DNA of 64,000 nt from Paeniglutamicibacter sulfureus (GTDB lineage: Bacteria > Actinomycetota > Actinomycetes > Actinomycetales > Micrococcaceae). A program made the translations under genes and the position numbers. Within the stretch, counting starts at the first letter, position 1. Every line of letters starts with the position of its first letter. The stretch lies in assembly GCF_030512175.1 (NCBI RefSeq), contig NZ_JAULBL010000002.1:990149-1054148 (forward strand). The letters are read 5' to 3'. The notes under the pieces were generated by a model. It was given only the letters and a program-made list of their open reading frames with translations, searched no databases and was not told the origin of the DNA. Below are positions 42,880 through 52,016 of this stretch, in pieces.

Positions 42880-44288
42880 TAGAAGAAGGTGTGAACTAGG
42901 GAGACGACCCGTTGGTCCTCCACTGCATCCTCGAGAACCGGGATCAACGACCACTTGTCAAAGGCAGTGCAGGGGTGGGACAGGCCCAGCCGGATCACGT
43001 CGCCGACCTTTACCGTGGTGGTGGCCGGATCGAAGCGCAGGAAAGAGTGCTGGTCGTATTGCGTCACGATGCTCGCACCGACCAATTCGGTCATTTTGCT
43101 GCCCAGGTCTGGACCGATCATTTCTGGTTCGGGCAGTCCCTCATCGAAGGGGAAATCGCGCTTGCCGCCGTCGAGCAGGGCCAGACCCGCCTCGGGCTGG
43201 GAAACCACGCGGGCCCAGCCGTGCATGGCGGCGCGAAACGGGGCAATGCGCTGGCGGGCGAAGTGTGAAATGCCGCGGTGGAACCGGTCGTCATGCACCA
43301 GGTAGTCCCCGGACCGGATCAAGACATCGATCCGACGGCCCCCGGCGCCGGTGCCGGCGTCAATGGCGGGTGACAGCATCGACGCAACATCCTCGAAGCT
43401 GGCCCTGCCACCGGTGCTCAAGATCAAATTTGCCCCGGCGGCGTAGTGCCCGGACGCCAAAATGAGTTTGTGCGCCTTGAACATCTGCACCAGGTAATCA
43501 CGCACCGTTTGCAGGGCGGCCTCGTCGGCGCCGTGGGCCGGTGTACCCTCATAGCCCCCGATGCCCACAAGGATGAGGTGGGTGGATGCGGCAACGGCGC
43601 GGGAGATGTCCAGTACTTCATTGATGGTACGGGCGCCGGTGCGGCCGACGGAGCCGCCGAGCTCCACCATCACCCGCAGGGGAGTGGGCGTGCTTTCCAT
43701 GCTTGCGGCCAGTTGCGTGAGTGTGGCTTCAAGCAGCTCCACGCTTTGCAACGAGTCGACCCATGAGACCACTTCGAAATCGTCCCCGGTCACCGAGGAC
43801 ACCCAGGCGATGGCCCTCGGATCGGAAAGCGTATTGGGGAGCAGCACCCTCGCGATGCCATGGGCGTGTGCCACACGCATTTGGGCGTAGTTGGCCAAGG
43901 TGATGCCCCACGCGCCGCGTTCCAATTGTTCGGCCCACAATTGCGGGGCCATGGTGGTGGTGCCATGCGGGGACAACAACACCCCGCGCGCGCTGCCCCA
44001 GGCAGAGATCTGCTTGAGGTTGTGGGTCATGGCCGTGAGGTCCAGGGTCAACAGCGGCGTTTGCAGCTGGGAAAGCTCCACGTCCCCCGAGGTGAATTCG
44101 GCGGCGCTTTGTCCCTGGAAGGGGGCTGGTATGGCTTTGTGTCGCCAGTCGAGGGTGACGCGACCCAGGTTGGCGATCATGTCGACAGCATAGGCGGGGG
44201 AGGCCAGGGTCGTTCGTTCCGATTGTGCAAGATCATCCACGGCTAATTCCTTATTAATTCGGCCAGAGGCACTGTATTGGATGGTCAT
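42879..44288 (-). CDS. D-threonine-aldolase/DSD1-like protein lacking the PLP lysine
   Basis: A 469-residue fold-III (alanine-racemase N-domain) protein of the D-threonine aldolase / D-serine dehydratase-like family. Seen: TPLLTLDLTAMTHNLKQI, SPHGTTTMAPQLW, GAWGITLANYAQM, MVELGGSVGRTGA and the C-terminal block GDVIRLGLSHPCTAFDKW with metal-site His/Cys. Relatives read PHGKTTM at the PLP site; here the lysine position is T110 (codon ACC). First gene of the cluster, preceded by a long spacer; no ribosome-binding site is evident before the ATG. Confidence 0.85.
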   Translation of the reverse strand: MTIQYSASGRINKELAVDDLAQSERTTLASPAYAVDMIANLGRVTLDWRHKAIPAPFQGQSAAEFTSGDVELSQLQTPLLTLDLTAMTHNLKQISAWGSARGVLLSPHGTTTMAPQLWAEQLERGAWGITLANYAQMRVAHAHGIARVLLPNTLSDPRAIAWVSSVTGDDFEVVSWVDSLQSVELLEATLTQLAASMESTPTPLRVMVELGGSVGRTGARTINEVLDISRAVAASTHLILVGIGGYEGTPAHGADEAALQTVRDYLVQMFKAHKLILASGHYAAGANLILSTGGRASFEDVASMLSPAIDAGTGAGGRRIDVLIRSGDYLVHDDRFHRGISHFARQRIAPFRAAMHGWARVVSQPEAGLALLDGGKRDFPFDEGLPEPEMIGPDLGSKMTELVGASIVTQYDQHSFLRFDPATTTVKVGDVIRLGLSHPCTAFDKWSLIPVLEDAVEDQRVVSLVHTFF

Positions 44289-44927
44289 GGGGAGTTACGG
44301 ACACACAGGCTTAATGTGTAACACGGCGGGGAATAATCCGCCAACACATTCCGGAACGCGAACAGGCCCACGGCGGTGGTGATGCCGGGCTGCGGCACCA
44401 TGACGGAACCACAACGGCCCGAATGAATAAAAGGTGAATCGCCCTTCAGCGTTCGGCCACCGATGGCCGCGATGACATCTACTGCATTCCACCGTTCGCT
44501 CTGGCGGGCTGCACAGACCGGAATGAAAGGAATTAATCGACGATTCACATGTTGGGATTGGCACCTTCCGAATGTGAAAAACGAACGGCGGTGAGATGCC
44601 CCGAATGGGCCTCGAGTGTTGATTTCGACGTCGTTGAAAGGGCAAGGATGCGCGAATTCTGTCGTGGCACGAAGAGGTTCTCCATGGGTCCGTGGTGGGC
44701 CTTGTTCCGGAGCGGCCAGGCTGGCGCCAACGGCCATGGGCACCCTGCCTGTCCCGCCTCCGGACAGGATTTCCCCTTTCTCTCAGCGGTGTCCAACGCG
44801 CAGATGGTTGACGAACCATGCGGCACGTCCCGATCGGAACTGCACAGGAACGTGCGAGGGGTTGAAAAATACATGCAATTCGAAGTGCCTCCCCGGATCG
44901 GAATCCGACGTTCTGATGTGAGGGCCA
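44289..44927. other. Spacer with no confident gene
   Basis: About 640 bases upstream of the D-threonine-aldolase-like gene. Several overlapping frames exist, but none has a ribosome-binding site or protein-like composition. A small hairpin (CGGCCA / TGGCCG) lies at 44454-44469. It must hold the promoter of the minus-strand cluster. Confidence 0.5.
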
Positions 44928-45212
44928 CTACTTTTTTGACTCAGTGTTTTGCTCTTCGGGACGCTTGGCGGGCTGTTGGGCCGGGGACACGCGAAGTAGG
45001 ATCGGGAGACACTCGCGTGGGGAGACCAGATCCATTGTCAGCCCTATGTTTTCAAGGATTTTCCGACAGTTCGTGGTGATATCCTTCGACTCTTCAAATA
45101 CCGCTTTGAACGGATAATTCCCGGATAAAGCCATCAATTCCCATTCAATCTCGATGGATTGCCCGAGGCACTCCCAAGTAGATATGAAGCCCCCTTTCAC
45201 GTATGTTTGCAC
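44928..45212 (-). CDS. Hypothetical protein, atypical codon use
   Basis: A 94-residue frame from GTG with a protein-like sequence (IEIEWELMALSGNYPFKA ... DITTNCRKILENIGLTMDLV) and many A/T-ending codons, unlike its GC-rich neighbours. No ribosome-binding site is clear and no domain is recognised. It could be an acquired or decaying gene. Confidence 0.4.
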   Translation of the reverse strand: MQTYVKGGFISTWECLGQSIEIEWELMALSGNYPFKAVFEESKDITTNCRKILENIGLTMDLVSPRECLPILLRVSPAQQPAKRPEEQNTESKK

Positions 45213-45275
45213 GGTATCTGAGGCCTTCGGGCCGATGAGAGCAGGCTACGTAACCAAAGTGAAGCAGGTTTTGAT

Positions 45276-45917
45276 GTGTTTGAATTCATTGGCGAAAGAT
45301 TCCGCCAAATATTGTTCGCCTCGTGGCAACATTTCTCGCTAGTTGCGCAGTGTCTGATCCTCGCGACGATTATCGCCGTGGTGATTGCGGCGCTGGTTTA
45401 CCGCAATAAGTCCTTGTCTTCCCTGGCCAACGGGGTCTCGGCCATTGGCCTGACCATCCCCTCGTTCGCTGCGATCGGCTTGTTGATCGCCCCATTCGGG
45501 TTCGGCGTGACCCCCGCCGTCATCGTGGTGACGTTCTTTGCCGCGCTGCCCATTGTCCGCAATGCCATCGTCGGCCTGGCCGGCATCTCCCCGTCAGTGG
45601 TTGAGTCTGCCCGCGGCATCGGCATGAGCCGCATGCGCACCCTGGCAACGGTTGAACTTCCCATGGCATGGCCCGTCATCCTGTCCGGCATCCGGGTATC
45701 GGCCCAGATGGTGATGGGCGTTGCCGCTATTGCCGCCTATGCCTTGGGCCCCGGCCTCGGCGGATTCATCTTCTCCGGCCTCTCCCGCCTGGGTGGAGCA
45801 AAGGCCTTTGACTCAGTGCTGGTCGGAGTCATTGGCGTGGTCATCCTGGCCTTCATTCTCGATCTCATTTTGCTCGGCATCGGCCGACTTACCACTCCGC
45901 GAGGTATCCGTGTCTGA
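45276..45917 (+). CDS. OpuC-type osmoprotectant ABC permease
   Basis: A 213-residue membrane protein with five to six helices of the OpuCB/ProW type: SLANGVSAIGLTIPSFAAIGLL, PIVRNAIVGLAGISPSVVESARGIGMSRMRTLATVELPMAWPVILSGIR (EAA loop). Imports betaine/choline/carnitine with the following genes. It starts with GTG; an ATG two bases before is in a different frame. Its stop overlaps the ATPase start by eight bases. Confidence 0.9.
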   Translation: MFEFIGERFRQILFASWQHFSLVAQCLILATIIAVVIAALVYRNKSLSSLANGVSAIGLTIPSFAAIGLLIAPFGFGVTPAVIVVTFFAALPIVRNAIVGLAGISPSVVESARGIGMSRMRTLATVELPMAWPVILSGIRVSAQMVMGVAAIAAYALGPGLGGFIFSGLSRLGGAKAFDSVLVGVIGVVILAFILDLILLGIGRLTTPRGIRV

Positions 45918-47160
45918 ATCCTCTGACGCCATCACTGGCGCATCAATTCTGCTTGACGAAGTCACCAAGCAGTACCCCGGCCAGGTCAAGCCTGCCGTCG
46001 GCGGACTCACCCTCGAGATACCGGCAGGAAGCATCGTCATGCTCGTTGGCCCATCGGGCTGCGGCAAGACGACCACCCTGAAAATGATCAACCGCCTCAT
46101 CGAACCCACCGGCGGAAAGATCGTCATCAACGGCGAAGACGTCACCAAGATGGACGGCGACACACTGCGCCGCCGCATTGGCTATGTCATCCAGGCCGGG
46201 GGACTCTTTCCGCATATGACCGTGGCAGCGAACATCGCCATCGTTCCCAAGATGCTGGGCTGGAAAAAGGACAAGATCGCTGCCCGCATCGATGAGCTGC
46301 TGGAGCTGGTCTCGCTGGATCCGGCCATCTACCGCGATCGCTATCCCAAGGAGCTCTCCGGCGGGCAGCAGCAGCGCGTTGGCGTTGCGCGGGCGTTGGC
46401 CGCCGATCCGCCGGTGCTGCTCATGGACGAGCCCTTTGGCGCAGTTGACCCGATCACCCGCCAGCGCCTGCAGGACGAACTGCTGAACATCCAGTCCGAG
46501 GTGCAGAAGACCATCGTGATGGTGACGCACGACTTCGATGAGGCGGTAAAGCTGGGTGACTGGATCGCCGTCTTCAACGAGGGTGCCCAGCTGGTCCAGT
46601 ACGATTCGCCGGAGCGCGTCTTGGCCAACCCCGCCAATGAGTTCGTGGAGAACTTCATTGGCTCCGGTGCCGGCCTCAAGCAGCTCACCCTGACCCGGGT
46701 GAACGAGGTCGCGCTTATGGATGCGATCACCGCGCTGCCAGGCGAGTTGGCCAGCGATGTACTATCCCGGCTCCAGGGCAAGGGAGCATCGTATGCGGTG
46801 GTCCTGGACCAACGCCGCCGGCCCATTCGACGCCTCACCCGTCGCCAGCTCTCCCGCCTGCAGGTGGTCGACGACACCATCGACGAGTCGATGCCATCGG
46901 TCAGCGACCAGTCCACCCTGAATGACGCATTGGACACCATGTTGGTTTCGAGTTCCGAGACCGCCGTCGTCACGGGCAGGCGCGACGTCTTCCGAGGCCT
47001 GATCAACGTGCAGACCATCATGGAGGCCATCTCCCAGGCCAACGCCGCGGCCGCGGACGGTTCCGAGGCACCCGTTGGATTGAACTCCGGCGCCATTCCG
47101 GCCCTCGCCGTGGAGCATGCCGTGGCGGCGGAGCCGCAAAGTACGGAGGAGCCGCGATGA
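45910..47160 (+). CDS. Osmoprotectant ABC ATPase with CBS-type tail
   Basis: A 416-residue OpuCA/ProV-like ATPase. Walker A GPSGCGKTTT, Q-loop VIQAGGLFPHMTV, signature LSGGQQQRVGVARALA, Walker B VLLMDEPFGAVD, then a CBS-type C-terminal domain (about 260-400, ending SETAVVTGRRDVFRGLINV) that in relatives senses ionic strength or cyclic di-AMP. GTG start within the permease gene end; its stop overlaps the second permease by four bases. Confidence 0.93.
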   Translation: MSESSDAITGASILLDEVTKQYPGQVKPAVGGLTLEIPAGSIVMLVGPSGCGKTTTLKMINRLIEPTGGKIVINGEDVTKMDGDTLRRRIGYVIQAGGLFPHMTVAANIAIVPKMLGWKKDKIAARIDELLELVSLDPAIYRDRYPKELSGGQQQRVGVARALAADPPVLLMDEPFGAVDPITRQRLQDELLNIQSEVQKTIVMVTHDFDEAVKLGDWIAVFNEGAQLVQYDSPERVLANPANEFVENFIGSGAGLKQLTLTRVNEVALMDAITALPGELASDVLSRLQGKGASYAVVLDQRRRPIRRLTRRQLSRLQVVDDTIDESMPSVSDQSTLNDALDTMLVSSSETAVVTGRRDVFRGLINVQTIMEAISQANAAAADGSEAPVGLNSGAIPALAVEHAVAAEPQSTEEPR

Positions 47161-47939
47161 GTACCCTTGCCGCTGGCTCCAACCTCGCCCAGATCACCGA
47201 GCCGAGCCGCCCCGTACAGCGTCCGTGGCTGGTGCTGGGGCTTCAGTTGCTGGGAATCCTCGCAGCACTGGCCGCCGTGGCGATCTGGCTGGCCAACTCG
47301 GACCTGAGCGATACCGAGCGCACCACGCTGGACCCGGCAGTCCTCTGGGGCTACACCGTCGAGCACCTGAACCTCACGGTAGTGGCAGCGCTCATCGTGT
47401 TGGTCATCGCCATCCCGCTGGGAATCGTGCTGACCCGCCCCTCGATGCGCAGGTTCACCAACCCGGTGATGGCAGTGGCAAACATCGGTCAGGCGGCCCC
47501 GGCCATTGGCCTGGTCGTCATCCTGGCGTTCCTGGTGGGCTTCGGATATTGGGCTGCCGTTATCTCACTGGTGCTATATGCGATTCTGCCGGTGCTGACC
47601 AATACCATGGTCGGACTCAAGCAGGTTGACGAACGCCTCGTTGAGGCGGGGCGCGGCATGGGCATGAGTTCCATGGCCGTGCTGTTCAAGGTCGAGTTGC
47701 CGCTGGCTGTCCCGGTCATGCTTTCGGGCATCCGCACCGCGCTGGTCTTGCTGGTTGGCACCGCCACCCTCGCCGCCTTCATCAACGGCGGCGGTCTGGG
47801 CATCCTGATCACCACCGGCGTGAACCTGAACCTCACGGTCGTGCTGATTGCAGGATCCCTGCTGGTGGCATTGCTGGCGCTGCTCATCGACTGGCTTGGC
47901 CGTGTCGTGGAGCAGCTCGCCCGGCCGAAAGGACTTTAG
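47157..47939 (+). CDS. Second OpuC-type permease
   Basis: A 260-residue permease with six helices: N-terminal anchor, HLNLTVVAALIVLVIAIPLGIVLTRPSMRRF, NIGQAAPAIGLVVIL, GLKQVDERLVEAGRGMGMSSMAVLFKVELPLAVPVMLSGIR (EAA loop) and GGGLGILITTG. Heterodimerises with the product at 45276. It is two bases before the binding-protein ATG. Confidence 0.93.
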   Translation: MSTLAAGSNLAQITEPSRPVQRPWLVLGLQLLGILAALAAVAIWLANSDLSDTERTTLDPAVLWGYTVEHLNLTVVAALIVLVIAIPLGIVLTRPSMRRFTNPVMAVANIGQAAPAIGLVVILAFLVGFGYWAAVISLVLYAILPVLTNTMVGLKQVDERLVEAGRGMGMSSMAVLFKVELPLAVPVMLSGIRTALVLLVGTATLAAFINGGGLGILITTGVNLNLTVVLIAGSLLVALLALLIDWLGRVVEQLARPKGL

Positions 47940-47941
47940 AG

Positions 47942-48937
47942 ATGAATGCAGGAAAATGGATCAAGTCAACCGCACTCGTGGCGGCGGCCGGCGTGCTGCT
48001 GACCGGATGTGGACTGTCCTCCGCGGGCTCGTATGTGCCGCCCGCCGGGCAGGGAAGCATTAGCCCGCTTCCCAACCTCCCGGGGAATCCCACCATGACG
48101 GTGACAAGCAAGTCGTTCACAGAACAGTTGATTCTGGGCAAGATTGCCGTGCTGGCCGGCCAGGCCGCCGGATTCAAGGTCAACGACCTGACGGGCGTTC
48201 CCGGCAGCCAACCGGCCCGTGAGCTGCTGGTGTCCGGCCAGGCCTCCGTGCTGTGGGAATACACGGGAACCGCCTGGCTGACCTACCTGGGGCACGAAAC
48301 AGGCATCGCCGACCAGTCCGAGCAGTGGCAGGTGGTGCACGACCAAGACCTCGAGGAGAACGGGATCCTCTGGGGCAAGCCCGCACCCATGAACAACACC
48401 TACGCCATGGCCGTGCGCAGTGAAGCGGTAGAGGACCTCGGCGGGATCAGCAAGCTTTCCGAGCTCAAGGACCTTGATCCCAAGGACCTGACGTTTTGCG
48501 TTGACGCGGAATTCAATTCCCGGGCCGACGGCCTGAATCCGATGCTTGAGCTGTACGGGCTGGAACGCGGCAACCCCAAGTCGGTGCCCGACACCAATGT
48601 GGGGCTCTACGACACCGGGGCGATCTACAGTGCCACCGACAACGGTGCCTGCAACTTCGGCGAGGTCTTCACGACCGATGGCCGCATCAAGGCCCTTGAC
48701 CTGACGGTTCTGGAGGACGACCTGGGGTATTTCCCCGCCTACAACGTTTCTCCGGTCTTCTTCGGGGAATTTTCCGACAAATACCCGGGCATCGAGGATG
48801 TCTTTGCCAAGATCGCCCCGTTGCTCACCGACGAAGCACTCCAGGAGATGAACCTGGAGGTCGACGTCAACGGCCGCGAGCCCGCGGACGTGGCCTTCGA
48901 ATGGATGGTCGCGGAGGGCTTCATCACCGAGCCGTAA
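47942..48937 (+). CDS. Osmoprotectant-binding lipoprotein (OpuCC-like)
   Basis: A 331-residue lipoprotein (lipobox LLTGC, Cys at about 23) of the OpuAC/ProX glycine-betaine-binding family. Seen: MTVTSKSFTEQLILGKIAVLAGQAAGF, GSQPARELLVSGQASVLWEYTGTAWLTYL, DLTFCVDAEFNSRADGLNPMLELYGL and FPAYNVSPVFFGEF. Fourth gene of the operon and followed by a strong terminator. Confidence 0.93.
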   Translation: MNAGKWIKSTALVAAAGVLLTGCGLSSAGSYVPPAGQGSISPLPNLPGNPTMTVTSKSFTEQLILGKIAVLAGQAAGFKVNDLTGVPGSQPARELLVSGQASVLWEYTGTAWLTYLGHETGIADQSEQWQVVHDQDLEENGILWGKPAPMNNTYAMAVRSEAVEDLGGISKLSELKDLDPKDLTFCVDAEFNSRADGLNPMLELYGLERGNPKSVPDTNVGLYDTGAIYSATDNGACNFGEVFTTDGRIKALDLTVLEDDLGYFPAYNVSPVFFGEFSDKYPGIEDVFAKIAPLLTDEALQEMNLEVDVNGREPADVAFEWMVAEGFITEP

Positions 48938-48961
48938 CAGGTCCGAAAATCCGGTTGTCCA

Positions 48962-49006
48962 ACGTTGAAGGGGACGCTTCCAATAAGGAAACGTCCCCTT
49001 CAACGT
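48962..49006 (+). terminator. Terminator of opuC-type operon
   Basis: Perfect 15-base arms (ACGTTGAAGGGGACG) with an inner TTCC/GGAA stem. Confidence 0.85.
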
Positions 49007-49079
49007 GTCCGGTCGTAGGCGCCCGCAGAGGCCCCGGCCTTGTGGGGCACTGATCCGCGTTAGGACCTAGGATGGGCAG

Positions 49080-49700
49080 ATGACCAGCCCCAATCAGAGC
49101 CCTCCCGTGGTGGGCGTGCTGCTGGCCGCCGGCGCGGGATCGCGCCTGGGCCGCGGCCCCAAGGCGCTATTGCGCAACCCAAACGGCCAGAGTCTGCTGG
49201 GCTCCGCACTTGCCGCGCTCCGGGGCGGAGGTTGCAACCGGGTCGTGGTGGTGCTGGGGGCCGAAGCCACACGGGTCAGGGAGCAGGTCAACGAACCCGG
49301 TGCCACGGTGCTGATAAACGAACTCTGGGCCACCGGCATGGGGTCGTCTCTTGCGCTGGGCATGGGCGCTGTCCCCGACGGGGCGGCTGCGCTGGTGGCG
49401 CTGGTGGACCAACCGGGCATGAGCGCAGCCCTTGTCCGCCGGATAGCATCTGAACACCGTGCAGGGCGGATCACCGCTGCCGGCTACCGCCGGGACGACG
49501 CGTCGTTGCGGCGCGGACACCCCGTGCTCTTCGCCCCGGAGCACATTCCGGCGGCGGCAGCGGCAGCCTCCGGCGATGTGGGGGCGCGGGACTACCTGGC
49601 CGCCAACCGGGAACTAGTCGACCTCGTCGACTGCTCGGACCTGGACACCGGGCTGGACCTCGACACCTTCGCCGACCTGGAGGCACTCGGCTGGAAGTAG
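49080..49700 (+). CDS. MocA/MobA-like nucleotidyltransferase
   Basis: A 206-residue NTP-transferase likely to make molybdopterin cytosine dinucleotide for xanthine-dehydrogenase-family enzymes. Motifs: VVGVLLAAGAGSRLGRGPKALL (nucleotide loop with G/R/K), LINELWATGMGSSLALGMGAV, LVDQPGMSAALV and RRGHPVLFAPEH. It faces XdhC and a guanine-deaminase-like gene, which fits the MocA role. Confidence 0.87.
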   Translation: MTSPNQSPPVVGVLLAAGAGSRLGRGPKALLRNPNGQSLLGSALAALRGGGCNRVVVVLGAEATRVREQVNEPGATVLINELWATGMGSSLALGMGAVPDGAAALVALVDQPGMSAALVRRIASEHRAGRITAAGYRRDDASLRRGHPVLFAPEHIPAAAAAASGDVGARDYLAANRELVDLVDCSDLDTGLDLDTFADLEALGWK

Positions 49701-49886
49701 CGGTTATATCGGTAACGGTGGGGACGTGCTACTGCCGCAACACGTCGGTCGTGGCCTTCGCCGTGCCATCGATGAGCATCTCCTCAAAGAGCGGTGCGCC
49801 CAGCGCTCCATGCGGGGAGTCCGGGGTTGTCGTCGCGGTAGGCCGCTGGCGCAATGGATGGCAGTCGGAACCATGGCCGACCGTGT

Positions 49887-51098
49887 TCAGGTCCATGCCG
49901 GGGCCTCCGGGTTGGCGGGTTGGTGGGATGCTTCGTTGGCAGAAAGGTTGCCGGGGACTCCGCCGTGGATGGGGCCAGACAGGGTGTTCAGGGCGGAGCC
50001 CGTGGCCAGGGGCGACCTGCTGGCGATGATCTCCGCGGCAATCCCGATGGCAACTTCGCCGGGGGTGGCGGCTTGCAGGTCAAGACCGATGGGGGAGTGC
50101 AGGGTGGCCAGCGTTTTTTCGGGGACAGCGGCTGCCCGCAGCTCGCGCATGCGGGATTCGTGGCTGGTCCGCGAGCCCATGGCACCCACGTAGGCGAGAG
50201 GCTGCCCCAGCGCTAGGGCCAGCAACGGGATGTCGAATTTCGGGTCGTGGGTCAGCACGCACAACACCGTGCGTTCATCGACGCGTCGGGCGGCGATTTC
50301 GCCGGCCAGGTAGTCATGCGGCCAGAGCGTGGAGATCTCGTCGGCAACCCCGAAGCGCGGCTGCAGGGTGAAGGCGGCGCGGGCGTCGCACAGCGTGGAG
50401 GAGTAACCGAGCGCAGGGGCCAGTTTCAGCAGTTCCTCAGCATAGCTGTTGGCCCCGAAAACGATCATGCGTGGCGGGGCGAGCCGCGACTCGACAAACA
50501 GCTCGACGGCCCCGGCACTGCAGGAACCGGATTCCTGGTCTAGCTTGATGACTCCGGTGCGGCCGGCGGCAACGAGCGGACAACTGAGCCTGGCGGCGTG
50601 TGGGCTGCCGTCTTCTCCCGCCAACGGGGCCAGCAGCCCGGCCAGGTCGGACACGGACAGGGTGGAGGGATCCGAAATCAATGTCCAGTCGGAAGACCCT
50701 GCATCGATCCGGCGAACCAGGGCCACCGGTTCCGCTGACGGGAGCGAAGCATAGGTTTCCAGCAGCCGGTGCATGGATGAACCGGCGTCAAAGGGTGCGA
50801 TGTGCACGTCCACTTCACCTCCGCACATCAGTCCGGTGGCGAAAGGATCGGTGGGTGAATAGCCGTAATGTTCCCGGCGCGAGGTCCCTTGCACCATGGC
50901 CTCGAGCGCCGCGGTGTGCACGGCCGCATCGATGCAGCCGCCGGAAAGCGACCCGGTGATCCGGCCATCCTCGTGGATGAGCATCGAGGTTCCACGGGGA
51001 TGCGGGGTTGAACCCCGGGTGTCCACGATGGTGGCCACAGCGAAGGATTCGCCGACAGCCGCCATCGAGGTGTTCAACGCGGAATGGAGATTCAGCAT
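49887..51098 (-). CDS. xdhC: XdhC/CoxI-family molybdoenzyme maturation factor
   Basis: A 403-residue XdhC/CoxI protein, which delivers or sulfurates Moco for xanthine dehydrogenase-like enzymes. Seen: AVATIVDTRGSTPHPRGTSMLIHEDGRITGSLSGGCIDAAVH (family start), LMCGGEVDV, a Rossmann part from about 205 (RMIVFGANSYAEELL) and YVGAMGSRTSHESRM, then LHSPIGLDLQAATPGEVAIGIAAEIIA. The ATG at 51098 is chosen. No dehydrogenase subunits lie in the window. Confidence 0.9.
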   Translation of the reverse strand: MLNLHSALNTSMAAVGESFAVATIVDTRGSTPHPRGTSMLIHEDGRITGSLSGGCIDAAVHTAALEAMVQGTSRREHYGYSPTDPFATGLMCGGEVDVHIAPFDAGSSMHRLLETYASLPSAEPVALVRRIDAGSSDWTLISDPSTLSVSDLAGLLAPLAGEDGSPHAARLSCPLVAAGRTGVIKLDQESGSCSAGAVELFVESRLAPPRMIVFGANSYAEELLKLAPALGYSSTLCDARAAFTLQPRFGVADEISTLWPHDYLAGEIAARRVDERTVLCVLTHDPKFDIPLLALALGQPLAYVGAMGSRTSHESRMRELRAAAVPEKTLATLHSPIGLDLQAATPGEVAIGIAAEIIASRSPLATGSALNTLSGPIHGGVPGNLSANEASHQPANPEAPAWT

Positions 51099-51321
51099 GG
51101 CTCGAATCCTTGGGGACGCCCAAGAGTAGCGAGATCGCATCGAGTGGAAGGCAAAGGGGAGGACCCGCCGGTACAAGCCACATGAGCGACCGGAACCCGG
51201 AGCCGGGCTCGCCGACTTCGCAGCGGGGGTTTTGGCATCGAGATGCGGGTGCTCGGTGGGGGCGTGCCGTCCCTGGCCGGCTGGCGGTTGCGGTCGGTGA
51301 ATTTCAACGGACTCGCCGTGC

Positions 51322-51813
51322 CTAGTACTCGATGCGGGTGTCGAGGGCAGCCCACAACGCGAAAGGCTCGTGGCGATCGACCCCGGCGTCTGTGATGCGT
51401 TCGACCGGCATCAGGGTGGCTCGTTCCGCCTCGCGGCCCTCGAAGTATTCGTAGAATGCCGCGTCGTCGAATCCCGCCTCGGCCGCCTCGTGCCTGTCGG
51501 AGGCAAAGACCACACGAGACACGCGTGCCCAGAGGGCTGAAGCAAGACACATCGGGCAGGGTTCGCAGCTGGAGTACAGCACGGCACCGGTGAGGTCGAA
51601 GGTTCCGAGTTCATTGCAGGCGGCGCGGATGGCCGTGACCTCGGCGTGGGCGGTGGGGTCGTTGTTCGCGGTGACCCTGTTGACGCCCTCGAAGCGTGAT
51701 CCGTCGGCGGCCACGATCAGCGCCCCGAAGGGACCGCCCGCATTGCGGACGTTGTCCGCGGCAATGGCGATGGCTGCCGCGAGGTTTACTGCTGAATCGG
51801 TGGTGCCCGTCAT
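51322..51813 (-). CDS. Cytidine/guanine deaminase-family enzyme
   Basis: A 163-residue zinc-dependent deaminase with HAE (PTAHAEVTAIRAAC) and PCxxC (SSCEPCPMCLASALWARVSRVVFASDRHEA), the GuaD/TadA fold. The GGPFGALIVAADG start and long C-terminal tail suit guanine deaminase, converting guanine to xanthine, consistent with the XdhC gene alongside. AAGGAAG lies eight bases before the ATG at 51813. Confidence 0.88.
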   Translation of the reverse strand: MTGTTDSAVNLAAAIAIAADNVRNAGGPFGALIVAADGSRFEGVNRVTANNDPTAHAEVTAIRAACNELGTFDLTGAVLYSSCEPCPMCLASALWARVSRVVFASDRHEAAEAGFDDAAFYEYFEGREAERATLMPVERITDAGVDRHEPFALWAALDTRIEY

Positions 51814-52016
51814 GGTGGCGACTTCCTTACCCATCAGGAGAAGCGCCGGAGAAAAGATGCCTTGGCCTTGATCGGCCCTTGGCAACACTCTGCGGCTTCG
51901 AAACGGCCGGTGGCTTGGCACTCCATGGTGGATGCCTTCCCCTCCGCAGGGAAACCGGCGTCGGTATTCTTCAACATAGCAAGTGAAGATGGACAACGCC
52001 ACCATTGGTGGAGGGG

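Noticed and set aside
44545-45079. Overlapping frames on both strands in the D-threonine-aldolase/OpuC spacer
   Set aside because: No ribosome-binding site, mixed composition and no similarity to known proteins. Only the 44928-45212 frame looks protein-like.
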